Origin: Gari tellinella
Taxonomy: Eukaryota; Mollusca; Bivalvia; Cardiida; Psammobiidae
Assembly: GCA_922989275.2 (NCBI GenBank)
Contig: OV277859.1
Span: 36,313,501 to 36,377,500, forward strand
Direction of reading: 5' to 3'
DNA: 64,000 bases
Under the pieces are notes generated by a model. It was given only the letters and a program-made list of their open reading frames with translations. It was not told the origin of the DNA and searched no databases. Shown piece after piece: positions 1-11,127 of the stretch. How positions within the stretch are numbered: position 1 is the first letter of the stretch; each line of letters opens with the position of its first letter. Made by a program: the position numbers and the translations under genes.

Positions 1-387
1 CCGGTGCGCCTTGTTATTACTCTAAACAATAAACATGCTTTATTCATTGGAGCAATTAGTTTGATGTGTAAAAAAGGGAAAATGGGACCATCTCAGTGCC
101 TTAGAACTACAGTAAACCCTCCACAAACGGTCACCTCTCGCCGGCGGCCACCTCTTCATAACGGCCAAATTCAATTCCCCCCGTTGATTTTTAGTGTAAT
201 TAGACCTCTTACCGACGGTATCTTAAACACAGACAAATGATATGTACTCTGCGTGGGTTGTTTCGTTAAATGTTCGATGTTTTACGGATATTATTATCTG
301 CGACTGGGCTCGAAGTGGGTAACAACTTTCTAGGACTAAAGCAATTCAATCAGGAATCATTTCGCCTTTACGTTCATTCTTTATTAT

Positions 388-473
388 CGCGCCGACAATG
401 GTTAGTTTATTTATAGATATCACGTGATAAGTCAACACTAGAATATAAGAGTATTTTTTCGTTGTGCAATTTC
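388..473 (+). promoter_or_regulatory. Conserved upstream region of small-RNA module copy 1
   Basis: All five modules begin abruptly at CGCCGACA and keep the same ~85 bp up to the predicted RNA start, including a CACGTG-containing stretch (absent only in copy 3) and a TATAA at 444-448, about 30 bp before the first base of the terminal helix. This spacing resembles Pol III type-3 (U6-like) promoters. No proximal sequence element can be assigned without a species-specific consensus. Inference from conservation and spacing only. Confidence 0.45.
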
Positions 474-595
474 GGGTGAGCCGTGGTGTGGTGGACTGAA
501 CACCTGAGACAAAAGCAGATTGATCTCTGTCGGCGGCTAGACTTAGGTCAATGTCGTCGTCAGAACCTCCACATGAACTCGACACTCATCCTTTT
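474..595 (+). ncRNA. Candidate small structured RNA, copy 1 of 5
   Basis: The ~118-nt body opens with GGGTGAG and closes with CTCATCC, which pair as a 7-bp terminal helix with one G-U, followed at once by a T-run (592-596) that could terminate Pol III. Inside are a GGTG/CACC hairpin and a GAC-TTAG-GTC hairpin. A TATA-like box lies about 30 bp upstream. The same module recurs at 5762, 6945, 8763 and 9878. Terminal helix, U-tail and size recall Y RNAs or nematode stem-bulge RNAs, but the Ro-binding motif was not verified. It could instead be a short repeat without transcription. Confidence 0.45.
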
Positions 596-756
596 TAAAA
601 CTCGTTCATGTTATTATGGCAGTCGAGTTTAAGTAACTTTTACAGTGCCAACTTACGCTTAAATGTTTTTGCCTTCGCCAAAATGTCAAATAAGTATTTA
701 AAGGAGTACCTATAAGAGGTTTTATCATGGTCATACACTATTTTACTCGGCGTCTG

Positions 757-997
757 GGGCCCGTTACATAAAACTTCGTACGACAAAAACGGTCCTAAGT
801 CAAAACTTTAAAATACGTTTAATTTCTGATTTCTTTACCTTATCCTGTCTTGTGACTTCTCTTTGGAATTGTCTTTTCAAGTCGGTTTGAAAGAGATGTC
901 ACAAGACGTGATTAGACAGAGACCTAAATTATAATTGAGACTTTTACAGTTTGACTTACGACAACATTTGTCGTACGAAGTTTTATGAAACGGGCCC
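757..997. mobile_element. Foldback MITE, family H (GGGGCCCGTT termini)
   Basis: The two halves are inverted copies: a start with GGGCCCGTTACATAAAACTT and an end with its near reverse complement. Related copies lie at 10159-10394, 17061-17475 and 53717-53961. No coding capacity. Superfamily not assigned. Confidence 0.75.
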
Positions 998-1145
998 TTG
1001 GTCTGCGTCCAAATGTTGTTTGCAAAGAGATTTTATGATAGGGATAACAACTGTACTTACTTACTTCTTGATACTAATTTTAAACAGTGTAGACTCAGAT
1101 TAGACAGCTATTTCAGACGTGCATTTTTTATAGGATTTGTCTGAC

Positions 1146-2500
1146 ATGAGTTATTGACTGGATTTACATAGGCAAGTGGCACTCTCTTAGATCCCAGTAT
1201 ATTTTCTAATTAAATCTTAAAACAGAACTCGCTTGGACTGAGAAAATTGTTCTGTTTACTTATGATTAGAGAGGACAGAAGATTATTTGACAGAAGATGG
1301 ATGGACATTCGTCAAGGCTGCAGATAGGCGAAGCATTTAAAAAACTAAAATCTTTATGCCTGCATTAAACCCTATTAGGGCGTGACTACTCATTAGATTC
1401 TAATAAGTAGTTACATCATAGGATTCGGTGCTGCGTTGAAGGAGAAAATGATGCATTTGTTCAGTTTATCTGGACCAGATCGTGCTCAAACTTTGCAGAA
1501 ATCAAGACGACATATTTCTGATGGTAATATGTTTAATTTATTTAATACAAAACAAAAAATATATATATTTGAACGAAAAATTTGAGTGAGTAAAAAAAGT
1601 TGGTTTCTCAAAAAGAGAGAGGAGACGTTAACAGAAACCTCAGGTGCGATTCCCTACTCTTATTCGCTGGTTATTTTAGATACCCAGTGTAAAGAACTGA
1701 CCAATACATTGGGCTTCGATTTTATAAAGTCTTATCCGAAGGAATTTGTCGGGCGGGGGATCGATCTCACAACACCTGGTATCGTAGTCGACCGCGTTAC
1801 ACTTCGACCACGTCCGACGGTGAGTGTTACAAAAAGTCATTAAAACAGTATATTTTGTCAATATAGACAACAAACGGTTTTAATTCAGTAACGCCTTTGT
1901 CCAGCATCGTTTATAACAGCCTGACGTCGACGTCATATCGACGTTACGCATAAATGAACGGCTATTCAACGTCGCTCGATCAAGATATTCATCCAAGAAC
2001 ATGTTTTTCCTAATGTGCGGCTTGATAGCGAATGCAAGAAAAAAATATCAGAACAATTTCTCAACAGTTCACGATTTTCGTGTGAAAATTCAGTATTTTG
2101 TCGTTTCATGGTTCACTGGGTCTTCAAACAATTTTTTTTAAATTTGATAATGATATGACAATGTCCGTCAATGGCCAACACGCAAAAAATTGTGTAGAAA
2201 TTCTTATACATAACACATATACAGCGAAAAGAAAAGTGCACAGTTAGAAGATTCGTTAAGTGTAGGTTCAAATTTTACATATTCTAATACGTCGTCGTTA
2301 TTCATTCGGTTACATATAGATCTACACTTTTAAATTTGTTCAGGTTCCGGAGGGGAAATTGAGGAAATTCTGAGATTTCATCAACATTTTTAAACTCATT
2401 CAATTTTACATTTTAATGTTCTTAGAGGTGTTATTCGATCGTAAAAATATTTAACGTTTTATATTGAAAATACATTTCCAAATAAAGAGTAAAAAAATAT
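1146..2500. other. AT-rich sequence without a recognisable gene
   Basis: Short open frames here lack codon structure or splice context. Bases ~1320-1510 are a diverged copy of the repeat at 7195-7390; another copy is at ~33905-34010. Nothing else recognised. Confidence 0.6.
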
Positions 2501-2503
2501 TGA

Positions 2504-2576
2504 GCCGGCTGGGATTCGAACCTGGGTCGCCTGGACGAGAAGCAGGGACGCTAACCACTACACCAACGATACAATA
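2504..2576 (-). pseudogene. tRNA-Glu(CTC)-like sequence, probable SINE head or tRNA relic
   Basis: On the minus strand there is an A-box-like GGTGTAGTGG, an anticodon loop TTCTCGT (anticodon CTC) on a nearly paired stem, and a B box GGTTCGAATCC. The acceptor stem does not pair and the T stem has two mismatches, so a working tRNA is unlikely. It is best read as a tRNA-derived SINE fragment or dead tRNA copy. Confidence 0.55.
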
Positions 2577-2887
2577 TACTAATAGGTAATCCAACTTATT
2601 TATAATAGCCGAAACTAGGAGTGTTTTAAAATGATTCGTTGCACGAATTTCTGCTGAATTCAGTCGCTTACCACAGTTTGAATTGGTAATTTAGTTTTGA
2701 ATAACATTGAACCCGTAGGTTACAATGAGATATTGTGAACCACCTAAAATAAGAAAAACCCCTATTACAGCTCATATAACTCCAACCACTTTTCTCTATT
2801 TCATGGGAGCGGCCATTATTACATATTGCCTGACATACTTTGTGAAGAAGCCGGGTACCTGACTAGGGTACCATTTGTTTCTCATAA

Positions 2888-3133
2888 AAACCCTTATCCT
2901 GCTGTGATGTTGTCTGCCTCGAAATTGTAGTCTGCAAAATTGGTTTAATTTTGATGTATAGATTTTAAAAGCACAGAATTATACACTGATTTTTTTTTTG
3001 TATACTTCCGTGTTAAAAGTAAAGAAACTTAAAAACGAGTGTCAAACAGTTTGGATCCAGATCAGACGCCGCGATCTGGATCTAAACTGTTTGCAAAAAT
3101 CAATAAAGTCGCGACCAGCAGACAAAGGGTTAA
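2888..3133. mobile_element. Palindromic MITE, family A (piggyBac-like ends)
   Basis: It has the family A hallmarks: GTCTGC-rich arms, a GAGTGTCAAACAGTTTGGATCC core folding onto GGATCTAAACTGTTTGC, and a GGGTTAA end. The central palindrome is shortened compared with 28572-28786. Better copies end in TTAA plus CYC/CCC, which suggests piggyBac-type mobilisation. Confidence 0.7.
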
Positions 3134-3183
3134 GCGCGATTTTAGGAATCGTACCTTTCAACTCTTTCGCTGCCAAGCTTTAT

Positions 3184-4250
3184 ACATGAGGGCATGAATG
3201 CCCTGATATCGCTCACCTTGATAGCTTTACCTTTCTGTTTCACCCGTTTTAATCTAAATCCATTCAAATTTGTAGTATAGCATGTAGACAATTTTGGAAT
3301 ACAACCTCATGATTATAGTACATGTATAGTAGAGTACATCAAGGGCAGATAACTAGAGCCTAAACAATACTGAAATGAAGCCTTTTCTAGCATTTCAAAG
3401 TATATCAAGGGCAGATAACTATTGCCACAATGATTAGATTTCAAACTCCTTCGAGAACTTATACACATATAATCAAAATCCATTGAAAACTGTAGTTGCA
3501 AGAGTGTTTCAAAACGCTGTTAGATATGACATTTTCAGCAATTCAAGGACAGACAACTTTGACCTATCAGTCCGATTTCAACCATAATCACACTTATTGG
3601 AACTCTCATGCAATTCAGCAATTCAAAGGAAGATAACTCTCAACCTATTGGTCTGATTTCAACCATAATCGAACTCATCTGAACTCTTATGGTCATATGC
3701 AATCTGAGCAAGTTTACGATAGATTGGATAAAAAGTGTGGCCTCTACAGTGTAAACACCATTAAATATGACATTTTCAGCCATTCAAAGGTAGATAACTC
3801 TCGACCTATGTGTCCGATATCAACCAAAATTGAACTCATCTGAACTGTTATAGTCATTTACACTCTGAGAAACTTTAAGATAGATTGGATAAAAATTGTG
3901 GCCTCTAGAGTGTAAACACCTTTAAATATGGCATTTTCAGCAACTCAAAGGTAGATAACTCTTGATCTAATTATCTGATTTCAACCATAATTGAACTCAT
4001 CCAAACTATTATGGTAATATACAATCTTGGCAAGTTTGACAAAGATTGGATAAATAATGTTGCCTCTAGAGTGTAAACACTATTAAATGTGGCATTTTCA
4101 GCAATTCAAAGGTAGATAACTCTGAACCTATTTATCCGATTTCAACCATAATCGAACTCATTCGAACTCTTATGGTAATATACAATCTGAGCAAGTTTGA
4201 GAAAGATTGTATAAATACTGCGGCCTCTATAGTGTAAAAACTTCAAATTT
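3184..4250. mobile_element. Pearl-type element 1 (Helitron/Helentron-like, non-autonomous), 3' truncated
   Basis: The left end has the small palindrome GAGGGCATGAATGCCCT and CGCTCACC. A core of tandem repeats follows in which CATTTTCAGC recurs at 3771, 3932 and 4093 (161-bp period); the first interval, from 3530, is 241 bp, one unit plus half. The right terminal microsatellite and GAGCTAAAAA end seen in element 2 are missing. The ~160-bp core period and layout match published bivalve pearl elements. At 3152-3180 the start of a family A MITE is cut off by the insertion. Confidence 0.75.
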
Positions 4251-5150
4251 CCACTTCCATCTTTATAAGCCAATTGAATTGCACTTACTTCTTCCTAGGA
4301 TGTGACTGAAAGTGATGAGAATTTTTAAAGACAGATCTAGATCACGGAATTTTACTTCCATGGATAGATCTACGTGTATCATTTTTATTTTGTATTTTGT
4401 GGATAAATTACTAAAATTCGTATGTGTGTGCTCTTTTGTTAGTTGTTTATACATTAAATATGGTTTGATTGTTTAAATATTCTCAATCACCTGATTTTGA
4501 TTTGAGATTTTTGGAAAGCACCCCCGAAATATGCCGAATATGAATTGTTTGAAACGACCCCTCAAATGAGAAATTCATGTTGCCACCGGTAAATAAAGCA
4601 AGTGTCCGCTTCAAGAATTCGTGTATGGAATTTGTCTTGTAGAGTTAGTTCTATGTTCTGATTTATTATAAAAATATCTACAAAGTGTAGCAATGTACGT
4701 TTTAGGTATCTACGTGTTGTTGGGTTTTCGCATTTAACCAAGAGATTGCGATCGCGTTAAAAAAAATCACGGTTTGTTTACATTTGAGGTCACAGAGTTG
4801 CGCATGCGCTGGAGGAAAACGGTGTTAACACAAAAAATACCCATCATGCTCGAAATCTTTTCGATATCTAGGTTAAATTCAAACGCCAGTTTTCTCGTAA
4901 TCTCACTGAATTGTTACTGCTATTCAATTATGAACAATTTTGTTCTGATTTGCAGAACGCATCAAATCATTGCCGAACTTGAGACAATATGTCATATCTT
5001 AAAATAGAAACACTATGTCATTCAAATCACTACCTAACGGTCGGGACACGTAAAATTTCTCGGTTATAACTCACTAGCAGTAGCGGAAAGTCGTGTTTAC
5101 TACTGGTACCGCTACATAGCAAATCAGCCTATGACAGTCTGTGTCTCTTA
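4251..5150. other. No gene recognised
   Basis: AT-rich sequence. The longest frames (63 and 77 codons) have no domain, splice or family signal. Confidence 0.5.
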
Positions 5151-5761
5151 TGTTCCAAATTTGTAAAAGTCAGTAGTCAAGTCTAACCGCTACCCAATCA
5201 GACTATTCGATTGTAAGCACGTGTCCTTAAGCTTTCATTTCTGGTCATTCACGATTGGTTGGGCCATATAAGGTTTGAGGCTCAATGAGAAATAAGACAG
5301 CTCCGCCGAAAAAAAACCAACAACACTAAGACGCGTAAAACATTTTCAGTCACGTGAAATGATCTTCAATGATTGCTCGAATATGTCAAACGAGCGTTAT
5401 GAAACGCCGCCCAGAACGATTATCTATGCATTATTTAATAGGAATGTTCAATATAATTATCCCCCTTACTACAGACATGTCTATTTTTTAAATATTCTGT
5501 TATGACTAAGTAAATATGGTATCAATTTACAGCGTTCAATGAAAACTAAAAGGTCGAAACTAGATCTACTCCACAACTCCACTAATATAGATATCATAGA
5601 TATGACGTGATTAGTCAACATCATTCTATCTATCTATCTATCATTCTTTTTACCCGAATATATTGTAATAACTGATCGCGCCGACAAAGGTTAGTTTATT
5701 TATAGATATCACGTGATTAGTCAACAGTAGAATATAAGAGTATTTTTCGTTGTGCAATTTC

Positions 5762-5883
5762 GGGTGAGCCGTGGTGTGGTGGACTGAACACCTGAGACAA
5801 AAGCAGATTGATCTCTGTCGTCGGCTAGACTTCGGTCAATGTCGTCGTCAGAACCACCACATTAACTCGACACTCATCCTTTT
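5762..5883 (+). ncRNA. Candidate small structured RNA, copy 2 of 5
   Basis: It has the same terminal helix GGGTGAG/CTCATCC, ending in TTTT at 5880-5883, with TATAA at 5733-5737. The inner hairpin reads GACTTCGGTC, a GAC/GUC stem with a UUCG tetraloop instead of UUAG. The inner strand ACCACCAC can pair with GTGGTG near the start. The flanks differ from copies 1, 3 and 5, so the module boundary is sharp. Confidence 0.45.
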
Positions 5884-6944
5884 CTCTCTTTTCCCTTTGT
5901 TTGCATGGTAAAATTCCCTATATTAATAAACCTGCTACTTACATTGAAATAACTGTCAAAACAGGATCAAATATAGTATACATGTGAGTTTACATTTACA
6001 ATTATTCTTTAATATGTAACTACTCTAAACTATATTTACAGTATATTTCACTGTTTTGTTGGTCGAGTACATGCATATCTGAATGATTTATGTCACTTTT
6101 CATCAGCTAGACAATCATTTCTATCAGCTGTGTCTCCTGAATATTTTATTCATGGCTTAATCTTTTGTTTATGATGTTTACGAGTTTTAGTTTATATCAT
6201 AGTAATTCAAGCGTTTGTAATAACAGATATTTCAGTGTGCATTAGTAGTCAGTGAATGCTTAAAAATGTCAAGCAAGAGCAATCCCACCAAGAACGATAA
6301 CCTATGCACGAGTTAAAGGCCACTCTGCTGGACTTTAAGCAAGCTACCAATGGTGTGGGACATCTTTCATCTTATTATTACTCTGAACAATGAACATGCT
6401 TTCGTCAAGGAGCAATTATTTAAATGTGTAAAACAGGGGAAAATGGACCATCTCAGTGCCTTAGATTTTAGATCTATTATCTCAGTGAGAGATCGGTATA
6501 GTTCTTAGAACTATACCGATCGCTCACTAAAATAATATATCTGACTGATTTATAAAAAATGTTGTTTTTTGTTTATTTGTTTTGAAAAAGAAAGACACCG
6601 CTGATTAATCCAGAAGCAAAGGCAGTGCATGCTGCAGCCCGCTGTACTATTTATGTCATGCAGTTTGAACTTATTCCTATCTTAAACACAGACAAATGAT
6701 ATGTACTCTGCGTCGGTTGTTTCGTTAAATATTCGATGTTTTACGGATGATATTATCTGCGACTGGGCTCGAAGTGGGTACTACCTTTCTAGGACTAAAG
6801 CAATTCAATCAGGAATCATTTCGCCTTTACGTTCATTCTTTAATATAAAACTAATTGCGCCGACAATGGTTTGTTTATTTATAGATATCACGTCATAATT
6901 CAATACTATGTTGAATATAAGAGTATTTTTCGTTGTGCAATGTC

Positions 6945-7066
6945 GGATGAGCCGTGGTGTGGTGGACTGAACACCTGAGACAAAAGCAGATTGATCTCTG
7001 TCGGCGGCTAGACTTCGGTCGATGTCGTCGTCAGAACCTCCACATTAACTCGACACTCATCCTTTT
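6945..7066 (+). ncRNA. Candidate small structured RNA, copy 3 of 5
   Basis: The terminal helix is GGATGAG/CTCATCC. The G-U of the other copies has become A-U, a substitution that keeps the pairing. The T-run is at 7063-7067 and a TATAA lies about 30 bp upstream. The inner hairpin is GAC-UUCG-GUC. The upstream region is slightly more diverged (CACGTCAT instead of CACGTGAT). Confidence 0.45.
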
Positions 7067-7195
7067 TCGGCGGAGCTGTCTGGTTTCTATTTAGCCACAC
7101 TTTCTGTTTGGCCACACATTTCAACCAATTATATTTGATCAGAAATTTAGACTTGAGAGCACCTGTTGAAACTGAATAGTCTGATTGGATAGTAG

Positions 7196-8336
7196 CCAGG
7201 GCTCCAGATAAGGGAATTATTTCAAAACTTAAAATCTTTATTTGTGCATTAAACCCTGTGGTGTCACTAAACATTTGAATTGTCTCTTCGAGACAATCAA
7301 AATGAGTGGTAACACCATAGGGTTTGGTGCGGAAATGAGTGAATAAATGTGATTTGTTTAGTTTACTCCCTCTTATCTGGAGCCCTGTAGGCTGGTCTAT
7401 GTCCAATTACAGTTTTCCCAGCTATGGCTGTGAGTGTAAAATTTAGAGACACAGACCAGACTGTTTACTGCACTGTAAGATGACATCTGAAATACAGAGG
7501 AAACTAGGTGTTTTGTAATTGTTTACTACCAATTTGTTTTAATTGTTGACTATTTGTACACATTTACCATACATTAAAAGCAATATTATATATAAATTGC
7601 CTCAAGTGAGTTAAACACAATTGTGTGGTTTCATCATTATTTACAAGAGTGAAGTAGAGCAGACTGTTGAATCTGTACATTTGTGTATGCTATAGTTTGT
7701 TTCAAGAAACTCTATGAATGAAGTTTGATATATAGAACAATAGATTAATGTGAGGATCTCCTACCAGTAGCTAGGATATGAGTTAAATTATTGTTTTGTT
7801 TTGCATTTCTGTACATGTTAGTTTTGCATTTTAAATAAAAGTTACTGTTTCAATTGTATACTTTTATTTTTTGCTTTTCAATCCAAGATATTACAATTCT
7901 TTGAAAACCTCAATTTCATTCAATTTTGCACACCCATCTATATAGCCTTAGTTCAACCACTCATTCCACCGAATATCTTTTTTAAAGATATTTCTTGTTT
8001 CTCTCTTTTTTGTATATAAAACACCTAACCTAACAAACCTGTTATTGTTATCGAAATGTAATAGTTTTTAATACAGGCGAAAATAGAATACAAATGTGAA
8101 GTAAGATTAACAGTTATTTTATGACATTCTATGTTACTTAAGTAAACTAAATGTTCAGTGTTTTTATATTGTTTTGCAGGTCTTGTATGACTGAAGGTTT
8201 ATATATCAGCTTTCATAATCCGCAAATCATACCTAAATTTCTATCAGCTCTTTATCTGTGTCAATACGTTGTAGACTCCTATAAAGACTTTTATATGAAG
8301 GGTCTGTATTTCTGTCAAAGAGTTACTAATAACAAC
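7196..8336. repeat. Old interspersed repeat with a poly(A)-signal-like segment
   Basis: Parts of this stretch recur inverted at 22225-22440 and 20775-20950, where a pearl element interrupts them. AAATAAA near 7835 could be a retro-element or 3'-UTR polyadenylation signal. The 132-codon minus-strand frame at 7008-7406 runs across repeat and RNA module sequence and is not supported as a gene. Confidence 0.5.
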
Positions 8337-8762
8337 ATTTTCAGTCACGTGTTCAATGATCTTTAATGATTGCTCAGATATGTTAAGCGAGCGTTATGAA
8401 ACGCCACCCAGAACGATAATCTATGCATTATTTAATAGGAACGTTCAATATAATTATCCCCCTTACTACAGACATGTCTATTTTTTAAATATTCTGTTAT
8501 GACTAAGTAAACATGGTATCAATTTACAGCGTTCAATGAAAACTAAAAGGTCGAAACTAGATCTACTCAACAACTCCACTAATATAGATATCATAGATAT
8601 CACGTGATTAGTCAACATCATTCTATCTATCTATCTATCTATCATTCTTTTTACCCGAATATATTGTAATAACTGATCGCGCCGACAATGGTTAGTTTAT
8701 TTATAGATATCACGTGATTAGTCAACAGTAGAATATAAGAGTATTTTTCGTTGTGCAATTTC

Positions 8763-8884
8763 GTGTGAGCCGTGGTGTGGTGGACTGAACACCTGAGACA
8801 AAAGCAGATTGATCTCTGTCGGCGGCTTGACTTAGGTCAATGTCGTCGTCAGAACCACCACATTAACTCGACACTCATCCTTTT
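8763..8884 (+). ncRNA. Candidate small structured RNA, copy 4 of 5
   Basis: The terminal helix GTGTGAG/CTCATCC has one mismatch (second base), which may mark a weaker copy. TTTT is at 8881-8884, the inner hairpin is GAC-UUAG-GUC, and the promoter region from 8678 is nearly identical to copy 2. Confidence 0.4.
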
Positions 8885-9877
8885 CTCTCTTTTTCCTTTG
8901 TTTGCATGGTAAAATTCCCTATATTAATAAACCTGCTACCGACATTGAAATAACTGTCAAAACAGGATAAAATATAGTATACATGTGAGTTTACATTTAC
9001 AGTTATTCTTTAATATGTAACTACTGTAAACTATATTTACAGTATATTTCACTGTTTTGTTGGTCGAGTACATGCATATTTGAATGATTTATGTCACTTT
9101 TCATCAGCTAGACAATCAATTCTATCAGCTGTGTCTTCTGAATATTTGATTCATGGCTTAATCTTTTGTTTATGATGTTTACGAGTTTTAGTTTATATCA
9201 TAGTAATTCAAGCGTTTGTAATAACAGATATTTCAGTGTGCATTAGTAGTCAGTGAATGCTTAAAAAGGTCAAGCAAGAGCAATCCCACCAAGAACGATA
9301 ATCTATGCACGAGTTAAAGGCCACCCTGCTGGACTTTAAGCAAGCTACCAATGGTGTGGGAAATCTTTCATCTTGTTATTACTCTAAACAATAAACATGC
9401 TTTCTTCATTGGAGCAATTAGTTTGATGTGTAAAAAAGGGAAAATGGGACCATCTCAGTGCCTTAGAACTATACCGATCGCTCACTGAGATAATATATCT
9501 GACTGATTTATGAATTTTTATTTCATTTTTTTAAAAAAGACATCTGCTGCCTAATCCAGGAGCAAAGATAATGTATGATGCAGCCCGCCATACTATTTAT
9601 GTCATACAGTTTGAACGTTCTCCAATCTTAAACACAGACAAATGATATGTACTCTGCGCGGGTTGTTTCGTTAAATGTTCGATGTTTTACGGATATTATT
9701 ATCTGCGACTGGGCTCGAAGTGGGTAACAACTTTCTAGGACTAAAGCAATTCAATCAGGAATCATTTCGCCTTTACGTTCATTCTTTATTATCGCGCCGA
9801 CAATGGTTAGTTTATTTATAGATATCACGTGATAAGTCAACACTAGAATATAAGAGTATTTTTCGTTGTGCAATGTC

Positions 9878-9999
9878 GGGTGAGCCGTGGTGTGGTGGAC
9901 TGAACACCTGAGACAAAAGCAGATTGATCTCTGTCGACGGCTAGACTTAGGTCAATGTCGTCGTCAGAACCTCCACATTAACTCGACACTCATCCTTTT
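9878..9999 (+). ncRNA. Candidate small structured RNA, copy 5 of 5
   Basis: The terminal helix is GGGTGAG/CTCATCC, the T-run 9996-10000, the TATAA about 30 bp upstream, and the promoter region starts at 9792. It is closest to copy 1, with which it shares its flanks. Confidence 0.45.
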
Positions 10000-10158
10000 T
10001 AAAACTCGTTCATGTTATTATGGCAGTCTGGTTTAAGTAACTTTTACAGTGCCAACTTACGCTTAAATGTTTTTGCCTTCGCCAAAATGTCAAATAAGTA
10101 TTTAAAGGAGTACCTATAAGAGGTTTTATCATGGTCATACACTATTTTACTCGACGTC

Positions 10159-10394
10159 TGGGGCCCGTTACATAAAACTTCGTACGACAAAAACTGTCAA
10201 AACTTTAAAATATGTTTAATTTCTGATTTCTTTACCTTATCCTGTCTTGTGACTTCTCGTTGGAATTGTCTTTTCAAGTCGGTTTGAAAGAGATGTCACA
10301 AGACGTGATTAGACAGAGACCTAAATTATAATTGAGACTTTTACAGTTTGACTTACGACAACATTTTTCGTACGAAGTTTTATGAAACGGGCCC
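10159..10394. mobile_element. Foldback MITE, family H
   Basis: Near-identical to 757-997 because both lie in the duplicated block. Inverted halves start GGGCCCGTTACATAAAACTT and end in the reverse complement. Confidence 0.75.
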
Positions 10395-10528
10395 TTGGTC
10401 TGCGTCCAAATGTTGTTTGCAAAGAGATTTTATGATAGGGATAACAACTGAGGGAATGTGTACTTACTTACTTCTTGATACTAATTTTAAACAGTGTAGA
10501 CTCAGATTAGACAGCTATTTCAGACGTG

Positions 10529-10720
10529 CATTTTTTATAGGATTCCCTGTCATACTGTCGTCTGCTTCAATATTGTTGTCTGAAAGTTCATTTCAAAGTT
10601 AGATTCAAGAGAGTTTGACGTAAGACATATCGAAACGAGTGTCAAACAGTTTTGACCCTGATCAGACGCCGCGTTACACGGCGTCTGGTTAGGATCAAAA
10701 CTGATCTTAAAGTCGACTAC
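10529..10720. mobile_element. Partial palindromic MITE, family A
   Basis: It contains the GTCGTCTGC arm, GAGTGTCAAACAGTTTTGA and a GACGCCGCGTTACACGGCGTC core. The right arm stops near 10720. Confidence 0.6.
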
Positions 10721-11127
10721 GGCAGGACACCAGTTATGTAGATTGTAGAAAGTCCATTTAGGAGCATTATGCATTTATGATGTTTTGCACCAAACAGACG
10801 TTTTATAAATAATTTTGTTACTCCTTTTAGCGTCAAATAAATCGCGAGGTTGTTGTACTCGGGGTAAGGCAGTGAGCGAGTTAAAACAGGAACTTAAACA
10901 AGTCGAAATCAGTACTGTTTGAAAACTGTGTCCTGAAATATTTATAACTAAAACTTTGAAGTTATTCAGTTTAAAATCTGTCCTAAAGAGACTGAAAACC
11001 GAATGGTGTACAGTGTATTTGCAAAAGAAGACAATGCTCGATCTAGAAACGTCCTCAATCTATTTTTCATCGCTTTTCAGTAATTTTTTGTTTTAAACTT
11101 CGCTAACTACAAATGCAAATATATTTA
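10721..11127. other. No gene recognised
   Basis: AT-rich sequence between two mobile-element fragments; nothing recognised. Confidence 0.5.

Larger units (their letters stand above)
1..1145. repeat. Left duplicated block (copy of 9371-10545), truncated by the window edge
   Basis: Bases 10-112 match 9371-9473 and bases 219-1145 match 9629-10545 almost base for base. The stretch between (about 113-218) is unrelated to the corresponding part of the other copy, so one copy has a replacement. The block contains small-RNA module copy 1 and a foldback element (757-997). No protein-coding gene is visible. Confidence 0.8.
5339..7066. repeat. Duplicated block with two small-RNA modules (copy of 8337-9999)
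   Basis: The sequence from the TTTTCAGTCACGTG start to the end of module 3 is repeated at 8337-9999 at high identity, including a (TCTA)n microsatellite near 5625. Bases ~5880-6300 also have a more diverged relative at 7960-8400, so there were at least two rounds of duplication. Confidence 0.75.
5195..7195. repeat. Inverted arms (~125 bp) enclosing two small-RNA modules
   Basis: The left arm (5195-5318) is the diverged reverse complement of the right arm (7063-7195). The inner tips are exact over AGACAGCTCCGCCGAAAAA. Between them lie small-RNA modules 2 and 3. Further single arms occur at 22284-22440 and 41097-41240, so the arm is a dispersed repeat. This may be a composite element or a foldback insertion. 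Confidence 0.6.
8337..10545. repeat. Duplicated block with small-RNA modules 4 and 5
   Basis: The left part matches 5339-7066. The right part (9371-10545) matches the left window edge (10-1145). The block joins the two duplication classes and holds a (TCTA)n run at 8620-8645. Confidence 0.75.

Noticed and set aside
1586..1843. 85-codon plus-strand frame without ATG
   Set aside because: Starts with TTG and shows no family feature.
3184..4250. Plain satellite array
   Set aside because: The left palindrome, CGCTCACC motif and comparison with 20985-22224 show it is the core of a pearl-type element.
388..7066. RNA modules as LTRs of a small retrotransposon
   Set aside because: The ~205-bp direct repeats are ~1.1 kb apart, but there is no TG...CA end, primer-binding site or polypurine tract, and the spacers between module pairs are shared only by block duplication.
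7008..7406. 132-codon minus-strand frame
   Set aside because: It runs through the end of RNA module 3 and a dispersed inverted arm, so it is repeat sequence read by chance; no domain or splice signal.
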